Virus record (IMG/VR): IMGVR_UViG_3300008259_000013
Location: 92,172-156,171 of that record
Strand: one strand, 5' to 3'
DNA length: 64,000 nucleotides
Origin: a virus
Shown here: piece after piece, positions 26,501 through 36,520 of the stretch
How positions within the stretch are numbered: position 1 is the stretch's first letter
How the letters are laid out: every line of letters starts with the position of its first letter
Notes under the pieces: generated by a model
Database searches by the model: none
What the model was told of the DNA's origin: nothing
What the model saw: the letters and a program-made list of their open reading frames with translations, nothing else
Made by a program: the position numbers and the translations under genes

Positions 26501-29500
26501 GTCGGTCAAATAAAATTGCTCCTTCTTTATCTTTGTTCCATCGTAAGATGCAAAAAGATAAAAATCATTGACAATATACTTTTTATCGCCTAATTGAGTT
26601 ATGTCGATAGCTTTTCTCCCATAGCAGTAAATAATTTTCGAAGTTGAAACTGATACGGAAGAATAAACGTCAAAAACTGAATAATCAATATCCAGTTTAA
26701 TAGCGTCACCATCTATATCAATAAACGCATCTTGTATTAAATCTATCTTAGAAAAACCAGCCGCCCACAAGGAAGCCAAAGGATGTTCTGCTTCTAAATC
26801 AAAGGCTTGATTACTTAGCGCTATAGAGGTCGGCAAATAAGACACGTTTTCTACTTCGCCAAAAATGTTTGAATCGCTAAAATCAGTAGTATCTGTAGTA
26901 ACTGTGTAAGGCGCTCCAGTATATGTAAACAATTTTTGATTATTACCAGAAGATGGCAAAAGCGTATGCACAAGAACTCCACTCAATGTTTTTATTTCAT
27001 ATGGCCTTCCTGAAACATTTTTAATTACAAAAGAAATCGTTGCTGAAATATCCGGCAAAATAATAGAATCTACATCTGCTTTGTCTGCTTCTATTATATA
27101 ATAAAATGTTGTGCCTCCTGATTTTCTAGTATTAGTTCTTTCAGAATTTACTTGCGCTATGAAGAATTCTTTGTTATTGTATATTGGATATACATAATTC
27201 GCTCCAGAGTTTTTTACTAAGCGGTTTTTCTTAAGAGTTTTTGTAACTGAATCTACTGAAACTGTAACAGTATCATAAGCAAAATTTATTAAAATCTGAT
27301 CTGTCGCTAATGCATTAGGAAAGCTTTTAGCAGTCGATCCGCTCTCACTTTCGTAACTGAATATTCTGGCGTCCGGTATTAAAGGCTTAGAAGCCTGAAG
27401 TCTTCCATTAACATACTCATCTGGAGCATAATCAAAATCAATAGAATTAACTTCTTTTATTCTATATAGATTATTGCCATCCGCTGAATCAAATGATTGT
27501 ATTCCGACGGATTGTTCCAATGTCGGCAAAAATATCTTTCCTTTATACCCATATTTTCTATTATAGCTATCTTTTATTGTAAATGTGTCTATTTGGCTAT
27601 TTCTAATATAAAAATAGTCTTCATGATATCTATCTATTACATTATCCTCTAAATCAATAACAGTGCCGTTTACATTTCTGCTTAAGAAACTTGTTCTTTG
27701 CAATATTGGCAAAGCGTCAGAACTTGAACCAGTTACCCTTAAACATATTGAATTTTGAGCTAAATCCCCTATTTCATTTATTTCCAATGTAGAAGGATTA
27801 TCTTCTGTAGATATTATGTTCTCGGTATCTTTTACTGATTCTTTATTAATTTTATTTGGTAAAAATCTATTTCTGCAAATCAGGAACAGTTCTTTATTTT
27901 GAAGGCTAGAGGCAGGCGGCAAGTTGATTTGAGTTCCGCAGAAATTCAAGTCTAAAATATTAATAGAAGACGAAATCAAAGAATTATCTATATCAAAATA
28001 AAAATGACTCAGAGTTTCGTTTAGGATATCTAATCTGACAACTTGCGTCGAGCCTACTGTCACCAACATTGCTCTTGCTATTTGGTTTTCTGCTAGCGTA
28101 TAGACTATATTTTCCTGGGTATTTCTATAGAAAAATACCGATTGGCTATTTTTATTTACAAAATAAACGAAAGACTCTTTCGGCAACCCTGCGTCTAAAG
28201 ATTTAAGATCTATATATTGAACCAAATCACCTTTAAGCAAAACTAATTGCTCTCTTGAATTTGACAACTCAAAGAATGGCGAAGAAGAAGGATATATAAT
28301 AGAGTAAGTCACCAGTGAAGCAGATTTTTGCGTTACTGTTAACTTGAAATCTTGATATTGCCTTTGCAAAACTTCTATAGAAGAGCCATTAATTATTCTT
28401 ATATTTAATGCTCTATTTATAGATTCATCTTTCAGGAAAAAATAATCTCTAGTCGTTCCAACGGCGGTTGAGAATTGGGACAGGATTATATCTGTATCGT
28501 CTTTTAAGAGTTTAGTAGAATCTTCTTCTGTTTCTTTAGCTTTTAAATATATTTTTATTCCATCAAAATAAGTTTTCTGAGATTTTGAAGCGGATGAGCC
28601 ATTCCAAGAAACATAGTTGAAAGAATCCGCATCTAAACTCAAACCATTGATAACTAATGAGTCTTTAGAAAAATTATAAATTGGCAGATTTGCAAAAGAA
28701 TCAGCCGAAGAAAATTCTCCAGTTGTATGATTAAAATTTATAAACCCTTCTTTAGGATGATAAATTTTAGAGTCTTGCATTGTTACATTTGAATATGTAC
28801 TTTGCGTTTGGATAGACTTAGTCACTCCATCGTCTGAAAACAACAGTTTTTTTGTTTGATTTGCCGATATAGAAACCGTAGATCCAAATGTTACGTTTAT
28901 AGAAGAATTAGAGTCGTTTACTAGAGTTAAAGTTTTCGACGCTATTGAGCTGCTATTTAAAACAGTTACGTTCGCACTTAAATAAAGAATATCATCATCT
29001 TGTTCTGCGTCTAGTAGATCAAAAGAAGAAGAAGGAAGCGAAGCAGCATTTGCTACAGTAATCACCCCATTGTTGGATATTTTAGCGTATTGATTAGTGT
29101 TTACTGATGATCCCCCTACAAAACAACTTGCGTTTCCAGTGTTTAAAACATAAGATTCAAACGAAGATGGAATATTCTCTAAAGATGCGTCCGCCTTGTC
29201 TGTCACGAAATAATATTCATTATAATCTTGATTTATTTTGAAACCAGAGGTTTTAGACTCAGGGTTATTGAAGTCTAACAGTTGACTATAAGTTGGGCTA
29301 GAAACGCTTACCGGAGTGTAAGAAGCCACATTCTCGAACTTTGTTACTGTGTTTTGCTGGGAGTTTGAGTCCCCAACTTCAAAACCATATTCGCTGGCTA
29401 GAGTTTCTTTTTTCTTTACGACAGAAGATTTTATTCCGGAAACTACAATATCATAATAATTATTGCCATTGGCACCGAAATTATAAACTCCTAGATCCAC

Positions 29501-32500
29501 ATTTCTTTGACTAACATCTGGTATAACATATGAAAAACTATTAATTCCAGAAGGCTCCGATCTTAAGAATGTCAGTTTGTTGTTTCTATCTTTCTGATAT
29601 ATATTGTAATAACCACATCCAGCAACCTCATTCCAATCTACCTTAATCGGCAAAAAGTTTGTTTTTTTGATTACATTCGCTGAGTCAGAAGAAACTACTA
29701 ATTTTTCTTGCTTAAAAATCCTAAATTCGTAATTCGCATCGTCTAAGAAAAGTGGCAAATTAGTCTTGAAAGCCACCATTGATAAATAATTTGGCGTCTC
29801 TAAGTCCTCTGCTGAAAAATAATAAGGAGATATCGCCGAATATTCCGCTGAAATAATATCTTTCGAGAACCCAACGTCTTTCGACATCGTTGTCCACCCA
29901 GTAGAAGCCCCAGGGCCAGAAGATCCAGACGATCCAGAAGATCCAGCAGGTGCAGTTTTTAACTTGTATTGCAAATCATACTCCCATCCATAATTAAAAT
30001 TTATGGAATATGGAGATCCAGCATCGCCTATTAAAACTAAGTCCTTAGTATAAAAGTTATATTTTACTTTAGTTATCTGAAGCCTTCTTGTGTTCCTGAA
30101 TCGCCCCTTGCCGTCTAGCACTTCTGTTGAAGGCCTTAATTTTGTTATGTAGCCATTTTCTAGTGTTTCTAAGACATAATTTGATTCGTATTTTTTAGAA
30201 GTTTCGTTTTCTTCTTTTATGTAAATATGATTTTCAAACAATCCGTCGCTTAAAGCGTTTATAGAAGATGTCGTGATTGGTTTGCCCTCATAGTTTTTAG
30301 AGGTATAAGAGCCATTCGGGAAAAAGAATAATGTCGAAAGAAGTTCTTTGGTTTCTTCTTTATCGTCTTGAAAAAATCTAGGTTCAGAGAAATTAGAAGA
30401 ATCTCTTGAGCCGTAGATATTATTATTTATTGGATTTTGATTAAAAAGTGTCCATTGATGATTTTCTAAATTTGCTACTACTTTATAATTATATGTTTGT
30501 ATATTAATTCTAACTTTGGAAGGATCTAAAAGTGAACCAGAGTTATTTGCTATTGTGGTATTAATATATGATTTTGTTATCTTTGCATCGCCTTCGTTTT
30601 CTTCTTGTTGAAAAACTGAATTTGTTAGTCCTTGTTTTATAAACTTCAAAACCACCAAATTTGAGAAAGACGCAGAAGTGGCAGATTCGCCGTTTTGCAC
30701 ATTACTCTTTATAAAAGACAGCGGAGCAGAAGAACTATTATATCCATATAAATGATAAGAATAAGATTTTGTATCTTGGTTCGATATTGTTATATTTGAT
30801 GGAGGGGCGGCAGTCGCAGACCAAGCTCTAAAATTCGAAGTATCATCATAGCTAAAGCTGTTGCCAGTCACATATTCAATTCTGAACAATTTTTCCACTT
30901 CAATATCTTGGTCTTTGAACGATACTGCCCCGAAATTTTCGCCTGTCTGATAAGATAAACTGGCGGCAGAATTTTCCAAAAATCTTCTAAAAGACACTTC
31001 TTCATTGTAATCTTGCGCTGGATAGTAGTAATTTTGTTTACTTATTGTAAAACTATTAGCTTCGTATGGCTCATATGTTTGAACGCAGTAGAGTTTTTCG
31101 ACCTCTTCAGCCGCTAAATCTGCGTCTCCCGGCGTATAAACTCCGCTTAAAATAGCTTGGTTAAGCTCAAATGCTTCGTTTGCTTTGTAAGACTTGGTGT
31201 ATATTTCTCTTTCTACAAACACCCTAGGAGCTTTCGCGGTATTAGAACTAAAAGAATTCACTCCATCTGCGATAGCCGGGCCGCCTATTCTCTCATTTAC
31301 ATCTCGCAAAGCTTGAGAAAACAAAGTATTATAACTATTTTCTGATAAAGAAGGATAAACATTAAAAGATGCTACATAATTTTTAGTATAAAAATAATTA
31401 ACCGCTTTAAGCCAAGACTCTTGATTTACGTAATTATTTTTTGTTATTACCCCATCGCTTTGTATTTGAGTAACTGAACCGTTTTGTATTTTTAAACCGT
31501 CTGAAGCGTATCTGTTGTTATCAAAAAGCGCTGTGTCTCCCTTGCAAAGTCCTGTAGCGTCTATAAAATAGCCATCACAAGTAGAGTTTACTACAGTTCT
31601 AAAAACAGGCTCTGAAGCAGTCGAATTTTTATCTTCATTAATATAATAAGCCAAAACCCCGAACTGATCTCCACAAGACACAAAAGTAGGGCTTAATCCA
31701 TAGTTTGACAGAGGAGTAACTATGTAACTTTCTCCGGTATTTAGATAATTTGAATAGAAGTCTCTAGTTATTATTTTTTTAGGAAGAGGAAAATTCGGCA
31801 AAGCTGTTTTATAAACAGGCATTTCATTATTTGCTTCCGTTAGCAAGTCTTGATCATTTTGGTCTATTTCAGCTCTGGTTTCCCAAGCCTCAGTATTTTC
31901 TGCCCTAGAATCCTCTTCTCCAAAATCATCGTTATAAGCTTTAGCTAAAGCATCAAAATTATCCTGTATTGTTTTAGCCAATTGACTTTGGTCTTCTTCG
32001 TCTCCTGCTTCTGGAATTTGTATATCTTGAGCGTATTTTTCTGATTCATTTAATTGCTCTACGTCAATCAAATCTTGAACGTTTTCATATCCGAATGGCT
32101 CACCATCTTCGCTTATTCTTGGATAAACTGCGCCACCTGCATTTAATGATATATTAACAGCACCAGCTCCTAGATTATAACTTGACATGACATACCCAGA
32201 AACCGCTGGTTTTTCTCTTGTGTTATATCTTTCTACTTGGACATCTAATTTATAAATTTCTTCTGTATCGCCAGTAGTTAGGAGAATAAACTTAAACAAG
32301 TTATCGCTTTTGCTTAATTTGAATCCAGTGAAGAATGAGTCGTTCTTGATTTCTCTTGTTTTTATTTTGTCTGTATCTAATATATTTTGGAACTCTTCTT
32401 TAGTGAAAGAAATCTCTGTCACAGGTTCAAATGCATAACTTATTTGGCCATCTATTACTCCAGAGACCTCTTCCTTGTATTTAGAGTAGTCTATTATAGC

Positions 32501-33274
32501 CTTGCCATCTGCCGTTAAATCTGCATAATCATAAATACCAAGTGGCTCGCTTGCTCTAGAAATTCTATACTTTAAAGAAGTTTGGTTCTCTAACTGGAAC
32601 GGTATTTCAAAAATTGAATTATCCTGCGGTAAAGAATATCCACTATCATTATATAAAAATTTGTATCTAGTTGTTACTTCATTTCTATAGCCCACATATC
32701 CAGAATCAATATATGAATAAGTAGCATCAGTATTATTAGTGTATAGTGAAATATTAGTATTAGCCCAGTCTTCGCCAGAAACAGTTAATAGATCATTATT
32801 TGTTGACTGAGATTTTGTTAAACCTGTAATCTCATATCTTCTATATACTTTGCCAGGAAAGTCCATATCTGGCATAATAACATTTGGCTTTGACCCAGAA
32901 ACGAATCTATCTGTTATTTCAAAATCTCTTAAGTAATTGTAACCATCAATACCTAATAGCCCTTCTGTTATAAAAAACCTTGCTTTTGGGGCTTCTCCTT
33001 CGAAGTTGATGATAGAGAACTTTTTGCCTGTGACTGTAAATTTTGATGCGACGATGTCTTCCACCAACGGTCTTGGGACAGAATATCCATTAGGGCTATG
33101 GTTTGGGTTTTCGAAAAACGAAATCCAAAGGCCGTAAGTATATTTAGAAAAATCTGGTGTTATTCCAGAGCCCCCGCCGCTGCCAGAAGAACCAGATGAG
33201 CCAGAAGATCCTGATGAACCTACAGCACCTAAAACTGTTGTTATAAAATTTTTATTGTCTGTTTCTACGCTCAT
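23558..33274 (-). CDS. Giant tail fibre/tip protein (about 3238 residues) with collagen-like patches
   Basis: The second-largest gene of the window. After about 15 residues comes a Gly-Ser-Ser repeat (GSSGSSGSSGSSGSGGG), and a second one lies near residue 1115 (GSSGSSGSSGPG). Much of the rest seems built from degenerate beta units that recur with a strand ending in L-P-N/D/T/P and, 10-30 residues later, F-x-V/I-x-N (for example FYLPNLDISIGG, FLYLPNFNRFNVD, SIILPDISATISFVIKNVS, INLPPASSLQNKELFLICRN), a pattern common in fibre shafts. I chose the ATG at 33274 with GGAAG 8 bases before it; a TTG at 33289 would add 5 residues but no signal. Likely a trimeric, host-contacting fibre; no enzymatic motif was seen. 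Confidence 0.6.
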   Translation of the reverse strand: MSVETDNKNFITTVLGAVGSSGSSGSSGSSGSGGGSGITPDFSKYTYGLWISFFENPNHSPNGYSVPRPLVEDIVASKFTVTGKKFSIINFEGEAPKARFFITEGLLGIDGYNYLRDFEITDRFVSGSKPNVIMPDMDFPGKVYRRYEITGLTKSQSTNNDLLTVSGEDWANTNISLYTNNTDATYSYIDSGYVGYRNEVTTRYKFLYNDSGYSLPQDNSIFEIPFQLENQTSLKYRISRASEPLGIYDYADLTADGKAIIDYSKYKEEVSGVIDGQISYAFEPVTEISFTKEEFQNILDTDKIKTREIKNDSFFTGFKLSKSDNLFKFILLTTGDTEEIYKLDVQVERYNTREKPAVSGYVMSSYNLGAGAVNISLNAGGAVYPRISEDGEPFGYENVQDLIDVEQLNESEKYAQDIQIPEAGDEEDQSQLAKTIQDNFDALAKAYNDDFGEEDSRAENTEAWETRAEIDQNDQDLLTEANNEMPVYKTALPNFPLPKKIITRDFYSNYLNTGESYIVTPLSNYGLSPTFVSCGDQFGVLAYYINEDKNSTASEPVFRTVVNSTCDGYFIDATGLCKGDTALFDNNRYASDGLKIQNGSVTQIQSDGVITKNNYVNQESWLKAVNYFYTKNYVASFNVYPSLSENSYNTLFSQALRDVNERIGGPAIADGVNSFSSNTAKAPRVFVEREIYTKSYKANEAFELNQAILSGVYTPGDADLAAEEVEKLYCVQTYEPYEANSFTISKQNYYYPAQDYNEEVSFRRFLENSAASLSYQTGENFGAVSFKDQDIEVEKLFRIEYVTGNSFSYDDTSNFRAWSATAAPPSNITISNQDTKSYSYHLYGYNSSSAPLSFIKSNVQNGESATSASFSNLVVLKFIKQGLTNSVFQQEENEGDAKITKSYINTTIANNSGSLLDPSKVRINIQTYNYKVVANLENHQWTLFNQNPINNNIYGSRDSSNFSEPRFFQDDKEETKELLSTLFFFPNGSYTSKNYEGKPITTSSINALSDGLFENHIYIKEENETSKKYESNYVLETLENGYITKLRPSTEVLDGKGRFRNTRRLQITKVKYNFYTKDLVLIGDAGSPYSINFNYGWEYDLQYKLKTAPAGSSGSSGSSGPGASTGWTTMSKDVGFSKDIISAEYSAISPYYFSAEDLETPNYLSMVAFKTNLPLFLDDANYEFRIFKQEKLVVSSDSANVIKKTNFLPIKVDWNEVAGCGYYNIYQKDRNNKLTFLRSEPSGINSFSYVIPDVSQRNVDLGVYNFGANGNNYYDIVVSGIKSSVVKKKETLASEYGFEVGDSNSQQNTVTKFENVASYTPVSVSSPTYSQLLDFNNPESKTSGFKINQDYNEYYFVTDKADASLENIPSSFESYVLNTGNASCFVGGSSVNTNQYAKISNNGVITVANAASLPSSSFDLLDAEQDDDILYLSANVTVLNSSSIASKTLTLVNDSNSSINVTFGSTVSISANQTKKLLFSDDGVTKSIQTQSTYSNVTMQDSKIYHPKEGFINFNHTTGEFSSADSFANLPIYNFSKDSLVINGLSLDADSFNYVSWNGSSASKSQKTYFDGIKIYLKAKETEEDSTKLLKDDTDIILSQFSTAVGTTRDYFFLKDESINRALNIRIINGSSIEVLQRQYQDFKLTVTQKSASLVTYSIIYPSSSPFFELSNSREQLVLLKGDLVQYIDLKSLDAGLPKESFVYFVNKNSQSVFFYRNTQENIVYTLAENQIARAMLVTVGSTQVVRLDILNETLSHFYFDIDNSLISSSINILDLNFCGTQINLPPASSLQNKELFLICRNRFLPNKINKESVKDTENIISTEDNPSTLEINEIGDLAQNSICLRVTGSSSDALPILQRTSFLSRNVNGTVIDLEDNVIDRYHEDYFYIRNSQIDTFTIKDSYNRKYGYKGKIFLPTLEQSVGIQSFDSADGNNLYRIKEVNSIDFDYAPDEYVNGRLQASKPLIPDARIFSYESESGSTAKSFPNALATDQILINFAYDTVTVSVDSVTKTLKKNRLVKNSGANYVYPIYNNKEFFIAQVNSERTNTRKSGGTTFYYIIEADKADVDSIILPDISATISFVIKNVSGRPYEIKTLSGVLVHTLLPSSGNNQKLFTYTGAPYTVTTDTTDFSDSNIFGEVENVSYLPTSIALSNQAFDLEAEHPLASLWAAGFSKIDLIQDAFIDIDGDAIKLDIDYSVFDVYSSVSVSTSKIIYCYGRKAIDITQLGDKKYIVNDFYLFASYDGTKIKKEQFYLTDRVSDEFNAGAYNLKVIDTNHTDLTKFFKSQNAINGLPNVILIPITKYSSKFYLPNLDISIGGSTLASLLSGKKILFVNLVKSDSSAPNSIYNYSTAVTSNLLDVNSIALYSVSGSAWVKETSSLPQVKKVFATARNLKGISGLSTTEIVGGNEFLYLPNFNRFNVDINSFIDKSFRDFYVFNPCKYRMYIGSNNSLLGNGALTRVIRNATQNLFTASSLDLNASSVFSVTTLNYAEGRAPENLTQTVNELYPNLKFGARIKVIQNIGNSKYTYLFRYNSKNKAEEIIIKNREFGVLDLKDLTSYDANSKLFIYGSSQVNSSGNFFDSYSLKLLNAGLLGSEKFYIYNNTPYYLSIFFDFATETFCSIPPKSFIEISDSRVSFLGSYEKGIYYISKKDSSTNYLLKTDLKFFLNGIYDYVSFAGEKESDKDNKNIIITPLIKDETYASSYYYADQAIIETVVNNFRGIYITNLASMNLTNNTQSYNLLKPVYRITTAGHYLLTDNNNDLTVTAPSYGQQIFLINNCPRDIFVNILSDENRRRKVYRNSVMIVEAGPTSGVVSRYLKKAKARDEFYCIFNPNTAISTQREITLNLGIIRNEELLPILDDNQVEQKSYVKLLSKDGTSTTINLALRNYYNGKDIPTDSPSNVVGYEVGIGHETIYRFLFFDAYQSTYTLPGIQNGIKYQVSISQSFFDNINIPTDTAFTNTTELPYLKYKGKFYSDGETFVGEDVTTYEIKYPNFVRLYKVVEDIDRPFNKAEEKGEEGGADASITEEEEVAVDQLELFKAQIRNAYKSTANSIIAWIPRDQSAFWLNSDYVDDWWTISAIDNSQTITINLEGTNKTITFKRCEIKKTGLRSPIFNYNYSFFSALSPVRQMPDNRQLTIGLDANLNPTQINNIKKLLGQSQTADNTLLPQSEMEIGGLYVESLFPENTVDANYNIINNSDIEVNITISKIKSAPDIKFDDFSKSSVIKIINRK
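29911..29948 (-). repeat. Collagen-like Gly-Ser-Ser patch (internal)
   Basis: Four consecutive Gly-X-Y triplets (G-S-S three times, then G-P-G) in the middle of the giant fibre protein, probably a hinge or short triple helix between domains. Confidence 0.7.
33168..33220 (-). repeat. Collagen-like Gly-Ser-Ser patch (N-terminal)
   Basis: Four G-S-S triplets followed by G-S-G-G-G-S-G near the start of the giant fibre protein. It separates a short N-terminal tether from the first beta domain. Confidence 0.7.
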
Positions 33275-33275
33275 G

Positions 33276-36200
33276 TTATTGTCTTCCAACCATATTTGGA
33301 CTTATTGGTACTGATTGATCGCCAGAATTATCATAAGAGTCTCTCATTAGGTCTTCAAATAAATAATCTCCTATAGCAGAATCATAACCTCCAGGTATAT
33401 TTATTCCACTTAAACCAGCCCTAATAATAGCTTCTACTTGTCCCGGACTCATTTCAGAACCTTTATTCACAAAACCATTACACATTGCTCTTAAATAATA
33501 TTCCATTTGTATATAATGGTCGGAATACATTATCGTGTTTTTATCGACCTTTGGGATAAGTTTTACAAAGTAAAATCTTGGATAACAACACCCAAACGGT
33601 CTTTGTTTTTGCCAAAAGTTACCATTATCCATTGAAACATCCCCATTTACGCCTCTCGGGCATTGAATGCCAGCCATTGTATGACAAAGATAATTTATTA
33701 ATGCATTTTCATCTGTTCTATATGAATCAACATTAACTGCCGCAAACTTTATAAACTCTTGGATTTTGCTACTTAGTCTTCCTTTAGGAGTTCCATCTCC
33801 AGTATTTTGTAATCTATTTTCTATAATTACTTTAACGATATCTGATTTCGGGTCGTATGGATTTAGTCTAACTATTGATTTTATTTTATATGGAGGTCTA
33901 TAAATAGGACAACTAGCTGCAAAGTTTGCTGGATGATTTAAATTTCCGCGCCAGTCTCCGTACTGAGGTTTTGTATTTGCGCTTTCTATGTAGTTGTATC
34001 CAGATGGCGCTTCTACAATCAAAGGCAAATCGTTCGGCTTAGAAGACACATTAGCCAAAGCTTGCTTCACATTCCTTGATGTGCCTCTGAATGGCTCAAG
34101 AGACTGGCTAGCCGTTAAGCATCTTGCGTTTAAAGCTCCCATTATGTCTCCATACATTGAAGGCTTCCAATAAGAGCTATTAGACCAGTGGTATAAATTA
34201 TAAGTCATGAACATGGTCCATTCGTTACTTATATTGCCAGATGGTTTTTGTTTTATTCCATCTATAATGATTTCTCCCTTATCTATTCCTTTAATTAAAG
34301 AGTCTGGTGTTATTCCATCTAACTCAAAAACTCCGATTGTGCCCGTAGAATACTCTGAAACAAAATAATAATCTCCGCCCTTGAATGTCGCGCCGTGCTT
34401 TAATATTTTCTTTTTATTATTATCTATATATATAACATGAGAATTTGTTCCCCTTAGTGAGGGTTCTAATTCTATCACAATATAATCCTTGCCTTTGACT
34501 ATTGGAATAAATGTTTCTGCTTTTGCGCCTCTTATCGATCTGTTGCCTACTTCAGTAACAGATGGCCCCATGTTTCTGAAGATATCTACGCCAGTATTTT
34601 TCATACCCATTGCGTATCTATTAAAATATAAAACAGAATCGCCATCTTCATTTACTTCATAATCCAATAAAGCTGTTCTATCAGCCATTCTTACGTTACT
34701 AGTTATGAATTTTCTAGCAGATTCATACACTGGATTAGCGCTAACATAAGCATCATTTTGATAAAGAGTTTTCTTTCTAAAGTTATACGCTACTCCATAT
34801 CTTATATAATTTGTAAATACTGTTTTAGCAGTATCCGCATTAAAATGCCCTACTGGGTCCATTTGCCCAGCATCTGTTCCTGCGCCTTCTGTAGTCGCCA
34901 CTCTCATCATTACATAAGCATCAGCGGCGCTTGGCTTCATTTCTAGAACATGAGCGAACTGTATTGTTATGGCAAAGTTATTTTTTGTTACTGTTTGAGT
35001 TACAATTTTCTTTCCTAAATTTATAGAACCAAAATTATTGTAAGAAGGATTAGGTATTCCATTCGAACCTCTTATCTTAAAAGAAACACTCCCTTTAACT
35101 GGATAAACAAAATAGTGTATTTTATTGAATTGATAAACTTTATAAGTGTTAGCAGAGTTTAAGGAAAGATCATTAACTACTCCAGTTCTATTATTTAAAA
35201 TATACTTATCATTAGAACTCAATGACACAGATTCGTAAATTTCATTATTAACATAAATATCAATAAACATTCCAGATAACAGGGACTCCCCGTTCTCCGA
35301 AATACCACAAGCTATGTCAGAAGTTTGTATAAAGATAGCCGATAAACAAAATCTATTGTTAGATCCTGGAGGATTAGTATTAAAAGCTCTTAATTCTTTG
35401 CCAGATTCATCTTGACCTTTAAATAAAAACGTATCGCTAGCATTTGTTGGTAAAAAATAATCATTTGTTGCCGTATTTTTAACTGCCAAATCAAATGAAA
35501 TATTCCACAAAAAACTTCCTGGCCCTTCTGGGAAAAGTTCAGGATAGCCAAAAGAGTCATATTTTATTTTTTTATTTCCCAAGCTATCCGTCTTTATTTT
35601 ACCCGAAGAATCTAGTTCATATTTTGGTCTAGAATAATTTGGGGCTAAAAGAAATTGTCTTGAAAAAAACTTTTCAAAATCAAACCCATGAGTTATCACG
35701 GTTCTTCCTTTTATTGAATGTCTAGCTCTTTGATCTTCTGTGCCTCTGAAAAAACTTAAATAATAAAAAATAGCTTGCTCAATTTGATCTTTGGAAGCAT
35801 TCTTTTTTCTGAAAATCCCGCCTTTTCCCTCTTGGTCAGGCACATAGCTAGGCGCATATCTTCCTGAAGATATTGCCTCTGTAACATATCTTAAATGCCT
35901 TCTGGCCGCAGAGCATATCCCTAAAGAAGAAAGCTGCAACTCTTTAGTTGATGGCTGCAAGGCATTTCTTGGTAAATATTTATAATTTTGCTCAAACGCT
36001 AAACAACCTCTTTGTATTTCTGAATCGCTCCATACAATATTTAAGTTCGGATCGCCGCTTATTTTTTTAGGCATTTTGTCTGGCAGCGCTAGCTCTAAGC
36101 CGCTTAATCTAATCGGCTCAGACCAATATCCATGAACTCCATCTCTCGTATTGTCTTTAGTACCATTAGCTTGTGTTACTCTTGCTGCGTTGCCAAAAAT

Positions 36201-36518
36201 CCAAGCCATAAACGGATTGGCCACGTTTGCACCTTGAGCTTCTCCAGCTTGCGCTTCTGGCCAACCAAACTTACCATAAGTCATTTTCGGCTCTAAATTA
36301 GCATAAAATTTAAACCACTCATCTTGCGCTGGAAATTGACTATCTTGAGGATTTCTTATTCCTCTAAACATTGAAAATGCGTAGTAAAAGATTCTCCAAG
36401 AACAATCTCCTAACCCAGATAAAATTTTCTCATTAAATGCGTCCGCCAACAGATTATGATGCTCGTAATCAGTTGATTGATTAATTTTTACTTTCTTGGC
36501 TAGTGGAAGAGATGGCAT
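33276..36518 (-). CDS. Large baseplate/tail structural protein (1080 residues)
   Basis: No named family recognised. The first 350 residues are mixed alpha/beta with many aromatic residues (SWRIFYYAFSMFRGIRNPQD, AQDEWFKFYANLEPKMTYG), unlike the pure beta fibres downstream, and look like a folded scaffold domain. Later parts contain beta-rich stretches and a Cys-containing C-terminal region (ALINYLCHTMAGIQCPRGVNG, PFGCCYPRFYFVKLIPK). The start is the ATG at 36518 with GGAG 6 bases before it; the TTG at 36530 would overlap the upstream stop and has no ribosome site. The position between the hub-like protein and the fibres suggests a baseplate component that anchors them. Confidence 0.55.
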   Translation of the reverse strand: MPSLPLAKKVKINQSTDYEHHNLLADAFNEKILSGLGDCSWRIFYYAFSMFRGIRNPQDSQFPAQDEWFKFYANLEPKMTYGKFGWPEAQAGEAQGANVANPFMAWIFGNAARVTQANGTKDNTRDGVHGYWSEPIRLSGLELALPDKMPKKISGDPNLNIVWSDSEIQRGCLAFEQNYKYLPRNALQPSTKELQLSSLGICSAARRHLRYVTEAISSGRYAPSYVPDQEGKGGIFRKKNASKDQIEQAIFYYLSFFRGTEDQRARHSIKGRTVITHGFDFEKFFSRQFLLAPNYSRPKYELDSSGKIKTDSLGNKKIKYDSFGYPELFPEGPGSFLWNISFDLAVKNTATNDYFLPTNASDTFLFKGQDESGKELRAFNTNPPGSNNRFCLSAIFIQTSDIACGISENGESLLSGMFIDIYVNNEIYESVSLSSNDKYILNNRTGVVNDLSLNSANTYKVYQFNKIHYFVYPVKGSVSFKIRGSNGIPNPSYNNFGSINLGKKIVTQTVTKNNFAITIQFAHVLEMKPSAADAYVMMRVATTEGAGTDAGQMDPVGHFNADTAKTVFTNYIRYGVAYNFRKKTLYQNDAYVSANPVYESARKFITSNVRMADRTALLDYEVNEDGDSVLYFNRYAMGMKNTGVDIFRNMGPSVTEVGNRSIRGAKAETFIPIVKGKDYIVIELEPSLRGTNSHVIYIDNNKKKILKHGATFKGGDYYFVSEYSTGTIGVFELDGITPDSLIKGIDKGEIIIDGIKQKPSGNISNEWTMFMTYNLYHWSNSSYWKPSMYGDIMGALNARCLTASQSLEPFRGTSRNVKQALANVSSKPNDLPLIVEAPSGYNYIESANTKPQYGDWRGNLNHPANFAASCPIYRPPYKIKSIVRLNPYDPKSDIVKVIIENRLQNTGDGTPKGRLSSKIQEFIKFAAVNVDSYRTDENALINYLCHTMAGIQCPRGVNGDVSMDNGNFWQKQRPFGCCYPRFYFVKLIPKVDKNTIMYSDHYIQMEYYLRAMCNGFVNKGSEMSPGQVEAIIRAGLSGINIPGGYDSAIGDYLFEDLMRDSYDNSGDQSVPISPNMVGRQ

Positions 36519-36520
36519 AA

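Noticed and set aside
33275-33289. TTG start for the 3238-residue protein
   Set aside because: The ATG at 33274 has a GGAAG site in the right place; the TTG has none.
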